Under the pieces are notes generated by a model that worked only from the letters and a program-made list of their open reading frames with translations, was not told the origin of the DNA and did not search any database. Of a DNA stretch of 64,000 nt, positions 59,995 through 64,000 are shown piece after piece; the first letter of the stretch is position 1, and every line of letters starts with the position of its first letter. The translations under genes were made by a program, and so were the position numbers. This DNA comes from Gemmatimonadota bacterium (GTDB lineage Bacteria > Gemmatimonadota > Gemmatimonadetes > Longimicrobiales > Gaopeijiaceae): the NCBI GenBank assembly GCA_022827345.1, contig JAJDTB010000017.1, positions 1-64,000 of the forward strand. Direction: 5' to 3'.

Positions 59995-62385
59995 CTACCG
60001 GGAGTGTTCCCGGGCCGCCGCCGGATCTCCCAGGTGACGCCGGTAGAACTCCACCATGCGCCGGGCCGCGTCGATCGCGCTTTCCCTGTGCCAGGAGGAG
60101 ATGACGTGGCCCTGGTCCAGGTAGGAGGCCAGCTGCGCGGGCTTGCCCAGCCGCCGGAGCGCTGTGAACAGCTTGCCCGCGTCGTGATAGGCCATGTCCG
60201 CGGTGCCGTGCACGATCAGGACGGGGGTCGTGATCTTGTCCGCGTTGTAGTACGGGGAATTGTCGAGGTAGCGGCGCACGTCGGCCCATGGATGGCTGCC
60301 CATGCGTGCCTGCCCGCCCTCGCTCCAGGCGAGGAAGAAGCCGCCGCCGTCGACGTCGATGTGTCCGTAGCTGCCGAACAGGTCGAAGATGCCCGAGATG
60401 GGGACCGCCGCGCGGAAGACATTCGTGCGCGTGATGATCGAGCCGGTGCCGTAGCCGCCGTAGGATTGACCGGTGATCGCGAGGCGATTCAGATCGACGT
60501 AGCCGAGTTCGGCGGCGCGGTAGACCTGGGGCAGGAGCACGTCGACCATGTCCCGGATCGGATTGCCGGCCTGCTCGTTCGGGCCCAGGGTCAGCTCGCA
60601 CAGCACCACCGCGTAGCCCCGGCTGGTGAAGACCAGGTTCGGCACCGTGAAGACGCTCCCGCCAGCGAACTCGGCGGCCCGGCGGGTGATGTCGCTGCCC
60701 GGGTACATTGTGACGACGGCGGGCAGGCGGTCGCCGCGCTCGGCTCCGGGGGGCAGCAGCACCGCGGTCTTGACGGTGGCGAGCGTGCCGTCGTGAAGTG
60801 GCACTGTAGTCTCGAAGGTCTCGGCGGTTCCCACCTGGACGCGGTCCAGGCGCGGATCGATGTGCGAGATGCGCTCGCGGCCCGAGAAGTCGGCGTCGAA
60901 CCGGAAGATGTCGGAGGGCGTGCGCATGTCTTCGTACTGGCCCACGATGAAGTCGTGGCTGCCTCCCGACGTGAGGTTGACCAGCCTCGCCCGGGCCTTC
61001 CACAGCACGCGCGTGCTGCCCGAGGCGGGATCGTGGCGGAGGATCGCCTTGTCGCCGGTCGAGCGCTCGGTGACCAGGACCGAGATGGATGCGCCGTCCG
61101 GCTGCCACGCCGTCCGCTCGTCGGCCTTGAGGAGTTGATCGTAGGTCCAGCGCTCGTCGTCGATGGCGAAGGTGCTCGGCGGGCCGCCGTCCAGTGGAAC
61201 GACGGCCATCGCGCGCGGGCGCGGGTCGCCGTAGCCCTGGTCGTCGACGACATCGACACCCATGACCGCGGCCTCGCCGTCGCGCGTGAAGGCGAAGACG
61301 GTCGGAGCGACGTCTCCCAGTTCGTGGGCAAGCGGCACGGGGGCGGCGGGCGACCCGGAGCGCAGATCGAGCAGGTGCATGCGCTTGCCGTCGAGGTACA
61401 TCAAACGGTCGTCCGACGGGTGCCACACGTAGCTGACGCCGAAGTAGTCGTACCGCGTGAGCGGGACACTCCTCACCACCGGGATGGCGTCTCCCCCCGC
61501 TGTGGGCACGACCGCGACATCCATTACCGTGGACTGGGTGGTGTCGCTTTCCGGCCGGAAGGTCGACAGGTATCCGAGCCATCTGCCGGAGGCCGATCGG
61601 CGCAAAGTGCCCGCAGGAAACTCCGCGTCCCGCGCCACGAGCAAGCGCGTCGCTCCGCTGCGGACATCGATCGCCTTGATCGCCACCAGGTGCTCGCGCG
61701 CGTAGTGGTCTGTCATCGGCGTCGGCGGGGGTGACTCCGCGTCCGGGGCCGCGGCCGCCTCGCTCCCGCTGCGCAGAACGACGACTCCCGCCGGGTTCTC
61801 CGGCCGCACCTCAGCCGGGCGAACCGGGTTGCGGAACGGCCCCTCGGGAGCGAAGCCGGCGTACAGCGTCGAGCCGTCCGGACTCCAGCGAGGCTCGTCC
61901 CCGTGCCAGAGCTTCGGCTTGACCGGCTCGTCGGAGAGCTTGCGCGACGCCCCCGCCGCGATGTCGTAAACCCAGAGCTGCGGCAGACCGTCGGCATCCG
62001 AGAAGAATGCGATCGACGAGCCGTCGGGGGACCACATCGGTCTCCAGCAGGATCCACCCGGGCAGAGTTCGACGGTCTGCCCGTTGACCATGTCCGTGTA
62101 TCGGATGGTCGCACCCATCACCGAACTGGGCGTCCCGTTGGGCTGGTAGCGCTCGTCCAGGTTGACCGTCGTGTCCGAAGGAGGGACCCTCACCGCGTAG
62201 GCGACGAAGCGCCCGTCGGCCGAGACCGCGAACTGCGTATCCCAGATGAAGGAAGCCATCGAGAAGGCGAGGTCGTAGGGGAGCGCTCCGGGAGGATCGG
62301 ACGGCGGAGGCTGCTGGGGCAAGCCGCTGGCAGCGGTCGGGAGAACCGTTGCAGCCACGAAAGCGAGGCTGACGATAGTATTCAT
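59995..62385 (-). CDS. S9 family prolyl oligopeptidase-type peptidase, secreted
   Basis: 796 residues with a signal peptide (MNTIVSLAFVAATVLPTAAS). AGGAGAAG lies upstream of the ATG. Long propeller half (~40-530; WSPDGSSIAFFSDADGLPQL, WSPDGSTLYAGFAPE), then an alpha/beta hydrolase with GQSYGGYGTG (Ser641), acid GTADMAYHDAG and histidine DQGHVISSWH. Third S9 enzyme of the window, only distantly like the other two. Divergent from the nucleotidyltransferase gene. Confidence 0.87.
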   Translation of the reverse strand: MNTIVSLAFVAATVLPTAASGLPQQPPPSDPPGALPYDLAFSMASFIWDTQFAVSADGRFVAYAVRVPPSDTTVNLDERYQPNGTPSSVMGATIRYTDMVNGQTVELCPGGSCWRPMWSPDGSSIAFFSDADGLPQLWVYDIAAGASRKLSDEPVKPKLWHGDEPRWSPDGSTLYAGFAPEGPFRNPVRPAEVRPENPAGVVVLRSGSEAAAAPDAESPPPTPMTDHYAREHLVAIKAIDVRSGATRLLVARDAEFPAGTLRRSASGRWLGYLSTFRPESDTTQSTVMDVAVVPTAGGDAIPVVRSVPLTRYDYFGVSYVWHPSDDRLMYLDGKRMHLLDLRSGSPAAPVPLAHELGDVAPTVFAFTRDGEAAVMGVDVVDDQGYGDPRPRAMAVVPLDGGPPSTFAIDDERWTYDQLLKADERTAWQPDGASISVLVTERSTGDKAILRHDPASGSTRVLWKARARLVNLTSGGSHDFIVGQYEDMRTPSDIFRFDADFSGRERISHIDPRLDRVQVGTAETFETTVPLHDGTLATVKTAVLLPPGAERGDRLPAVVTMYPGSDITRRAAEFAGGSVFTVPNLVFTSRGYAVVLCELTLGPNEQAGNPIRDMVDVLLPQVYRAAELGYVDLNRLAITGQSYGGYGTGSIITRTNVFRAAVPISGIFDLFGSYGHIDVDGGGFFLAWSEGGQARMGSHPWADVRRYLDNSPYYNADKITTPVLIVHGTADMAYHDAGKLFTALRRLGKPAQLASYLDQGHVISSWHRESAIDAARRMVEFYRRHLGDPAAAREHSR

Positions 62386-62440
62386 CGGGACTTCTTCTCC
62401 TTCTCAGAGGGCCCGTGGACGCTAACCCAGACCGAAACCT

Positions 62441-63430
62441 ATGGTGGCGGACTTGAATCCACCCCTCACCCTCGTCATCCTCGCCGCCGGCCGCGCCACC
62501 CGTTTCGGCCGCCTCAAGCAGCTCGTCCCGATCGGCCCCGGCGGCGAGGCGCTGCTCGACTACGCCCTCTACGACGGCGCACTCGCGGGTTTTTCGCGCT
62601 TCGTGCTCGTGATTCAGGAGGCCCTCCGCGAAGACTTCGATGCACACCTGGCGCCCGCCCGCGCCGCCGGCCTCGACATCCGCTACGCCTGCCAGCGCCT
62701 GGCGCACCCCGGGCTCGTGGACACTCCGCCCCCGGGCCGCACCCGCCCCTGGGGCACCGGCCACGCCGTGCTCACTGCGGGCGAACACATCGACGGCCCC
62801 TTCGCCGTCTGCAACGCCGACGACTTCTACGGACGGGGCGCCTACGCCGCGCTGGCCGAGGCGATGCGCGGCGCGAGCGGGCACGCGCGCAACTCGCATT
62901 GTAAAGTAGACATTACATACTGTAATGCAGACATGACATGCACCATCGCCTACCCCCTCGAAGTCACCCTCTCCGGCAGCGGCGGCGTCTCCCGGGGCAT
63001 CTGCGAAGTCGGCGAGGCGGGCGCCCTCCAGCGCCTGACCGAGGGCCTGGAACTCCGCCGCGACGGCGACCGCGTGCGCGGCCGCGACGTCGCCGGAAGG
63101 CCGGTTGACGTCGCCTTGCAAACTCCTGTCTGCATGAACCTCTGGGGCTTCCCGCCGCAGATCCTCCCCGCCATGCGCGACCTCTTTACCGCATACCTCG
63201 CCGACGGACCCGGCTCAGACCGCGAATTCTTCCTCTCCGAAGCGATCAGCGACCTCATCGCGGCCGGACGCGCCCGCTGCACCGTGCTGCCCACCCGCGA
63301 GCGCTGGCTCGGCGTCACGTTCCCGGAAGACCACCCCGCAGTGGCCGGATCCCTCCGTGGACTGGTAGACTCCGGGGTCTATCCCATGCGCCTTTGGGAC
63401 ACTCCGCCGACCCCTTCCTCCCGCGACTGA
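62441..63430 (+). CDS. Nucleotidyltransferase carrying an in-frame dyad element
   Basis: 329 residues. Nucleotidyltransferase fold: LTLVILAAGRATRFGRLKQL (~8-27) is the nucleotide-binding signature, NADDFYG (~127) the metal-binding acidic loop. Related sugar- or amino-alcohol-phosphate transferases use CTP or UTP. Residues ~153-167 (HCKVDITYCNADMTC) come from the 39-bp element copy C and interrupt the expected run from the helix after NADDFYG into YPLEVTLSGSGGVSRGICEV. The frame is kept and the rest is intact. Whether the enzyme still works is unknown. Followed 6 nt later by a symporter gene. Confidence 0.83.
   Translation: MVADLNPPLTLVILAAGRATRFGRLKQLVPIGPGGEALLDYALYDGALAGFSRFVLVIQEALREDFDAHLAPARAAGLDIRYACQRLAHPGLVDTPPPGRTRPWGTGHAVLTAGEHIDGPFAVCNADDFYGRGAYAALAEAMRGASGHARNSHCKVDITYCNADMTCTIAYPLEVTLSGSGGVSRGICEVGEAGALQRLTEGLELRRDGDRVRGRDVAGRPVDVALQTPVCMNLWGFPPQILPAMRDLFTAYLADGPGSDREFFLSEAISDLIAAGRARCTVLPTRERWLGVTFPEDHPAVAGSLRGLVDSGVYPMRLWDTPPTPSSRD
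62900..62938 (+). repeat. 39-bp double-palindrome element, copy C, inside a gene
   Basis: TGTAAAGTAGACATTACA (62900-62917), spacer TAC, TGTAATGCAGACATGACA (62921-62938). The centre CATTACA-TAC-TGTAATG is itself a perfect dyad. 39 nt is a multiple of three, and the frame used has no stop, so it is translated as part of the nucleotidyltransferase. Confidence 0.8.
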
Positions 63431-63436
63431 AGCCGA

Positions 63437-64000
63437 ATGCAACTCACCACACTCGACTGGATCGTCATCGCGCTGTACGGCCTCACGGCCCTCGCCATCG
63501 GCCTCCGCTTCGCGCGGCGCGCGGGTTCGGGGGCGGACGAGTTCTTCCTGTCGGGGCGGAAGCTGCCGTGGTGGCTGCTCGGCACGTCGATGGTCGCGAC
63601 CACCTTCTCCACCGACACGCCGAACCTGATTGCCGACTTCGTGCGCACCGGCGGGGTCGCGCAGAACTGGTCTTGGTGGGCGTTCCTGATCACCGGAATG
63701 TGCACGGTCTTCTTCTACGCCAGGCTGTGGCGCAGGTCGGGCGCGCTCACCGACATCGAGTTCTACGAGCTGCGCTATTCGGGGCGGCCGGCGGCCTTCC
63801 TGCGGGGGTTCCGCGCGCTCTACCTCGGCGTCTTCTACAACGTGATGATCATCGCCACGGTGACCCTCGCGGCGACCAAGATCGGCGGCGTGCTCCTCGG
63901 CCTCGACCCGCTCACCACCGTGCTGATCGCGGGGTCTGTGACGGTGATCTACTCGGCCACGTCCGGGCTCTGGGGCGTTGTCGTGACCGACCTCATCCTA
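63437..64000 (+). CDS. Sodium:solute symporter family transporter, C-terminus beyond the window
   Basis: The frame is open from ATG 63437 to the window end (188 residues seen). N-terminal helix DWIVIALYGLTALAIGLRFA, then FFLSGRKLPWWLLGTSMVAT, the SSS-family signature (GRKxPWW), followed by TFSTDTPNLIADFVRTGGVA and further helices. A sodium-driven importer; substrate unknown. It starts 6 nt after the nucleotidyltransferase stop, so the two form an operon. Confidence 0.9.
   Translation, partial: MQLTTLDWIVIALYGLTALAIGLRFARRAGSGADEFFLSGRKLPWWLLGTSMVATTFSTDTPNLIADFVRTGGVAQNWSWWAFLITGMCTVFFYARLWRRSGALTDIEFYELRYSGRPAAFLRGFRALYLGVFYNVMIIATVTLAATKIGGVLLGLDPLTTVLIAGSVTVIYSATSGLWGVVVTDLIL

Noticed and set aside
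1-64000. tRNA, rRNA, CRISPR arrays, insertion sequences and integrases
   Set aside because: I scanned for these and found none that I can support; the mobile-element edge at 1-914 has no visible integrase or att site within the window.

Overview
The window is high-GC bacterial chromosome with densely packed genes on both strands. The gene content suggests a heterotrophic, protein- and amine-degrading member of the Gemmatimonadota, possibly a marine or sponge-associated one. This rests on many secreted S9, M20, M28 and metzincin-type hydrolases, carboxypeptidase-regulatory-domain proteins, six-bladed propeller lipoproteins, heterotetrameric sarcosine oxidase, a cytochrome c/copper monooxygenase and many small defence-type genes. 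The assignment is an inference from gene content; no rRNA or tRNA gene is visible to anchor it.

Layout. 1-914: edge of a mobile element (winged-helix-like protein cut by the window edge, and an XRE/AlpA regulator). 1236-3155: three-gene operon of a secreted Cys/Trp-rich peptide, a membrane-tethered thioredoxin-like protein and a propeller lipoprotein. 3474-17038: metabolic and secreted genes (carboxypeptidase-regulatory protein, cupin, ilvE, M20 amidohydrolase, methyltransferase, metzincin, two S9 peptidases, amidohydrolase). 17039-19117: accessory patch with a frameshifted AlbA/Schlafen-type ATPase gene and a decayed copy of part of the neighbouring S9 gene. 19119-28418, all minus: DAO-family oxidase, AAA ATPase/nuclease, soxB, soxD, soxA, soxG, ankyrin protein. 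28525-32422: sialidase-like protein and CocE hydrolase. 32522-37358: LuxR regulator divergent from an HTTM membrane protein plus asparagine synthetase. 37428-38485: first AbiE-type module. 38490-49614: TPR proteins, cytochrome/Cu monooxygenase pair, M28 peptidase, Leu/Val dehydrogenase, and a P450-ferredoxin-panB operon. 49715-51510: second AbiE module. 51665-55131: serine hydrolase and MutS-like ATPase, divergent. 55177-59464: helicase plus DUF2290 pair, then an AAA_14/DUF4143 ATPase. 59597-59983: truncated propeller fragment. 59995-64000: S9 peptidase, nucleotidyltransferase, sodium:solute symporter (cut by the window end).

The central physiology appears to be uptake and breakdown of peptides and methylated amines: secreted peptidases and amidohydrolases outside or in the envelope, sarcosine oxidase and amino-acid dehydrogenase/transaminase inside. 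Between these blocks sit small accessory modules: two AbiE systems, the helicase-DUF2290 pair, three lone ATPases and the mobile-element edge.

The two most unusual signals are: (1) a 39-bp AT-rich element made of two 18-bp imperfect palindromes 3 bp apart, present three times, each time at or inside coding sequence and once as an in-frame insertion in a nucleotidyltransferase; and (2) the operon of a Cys/Trp-rich secreted peptide, a thioredoxin-fold protein and a propeller lipoprotein, reminiscent of but distinct from the Bacteroidota NVEALA-peptide/propeller clusters.
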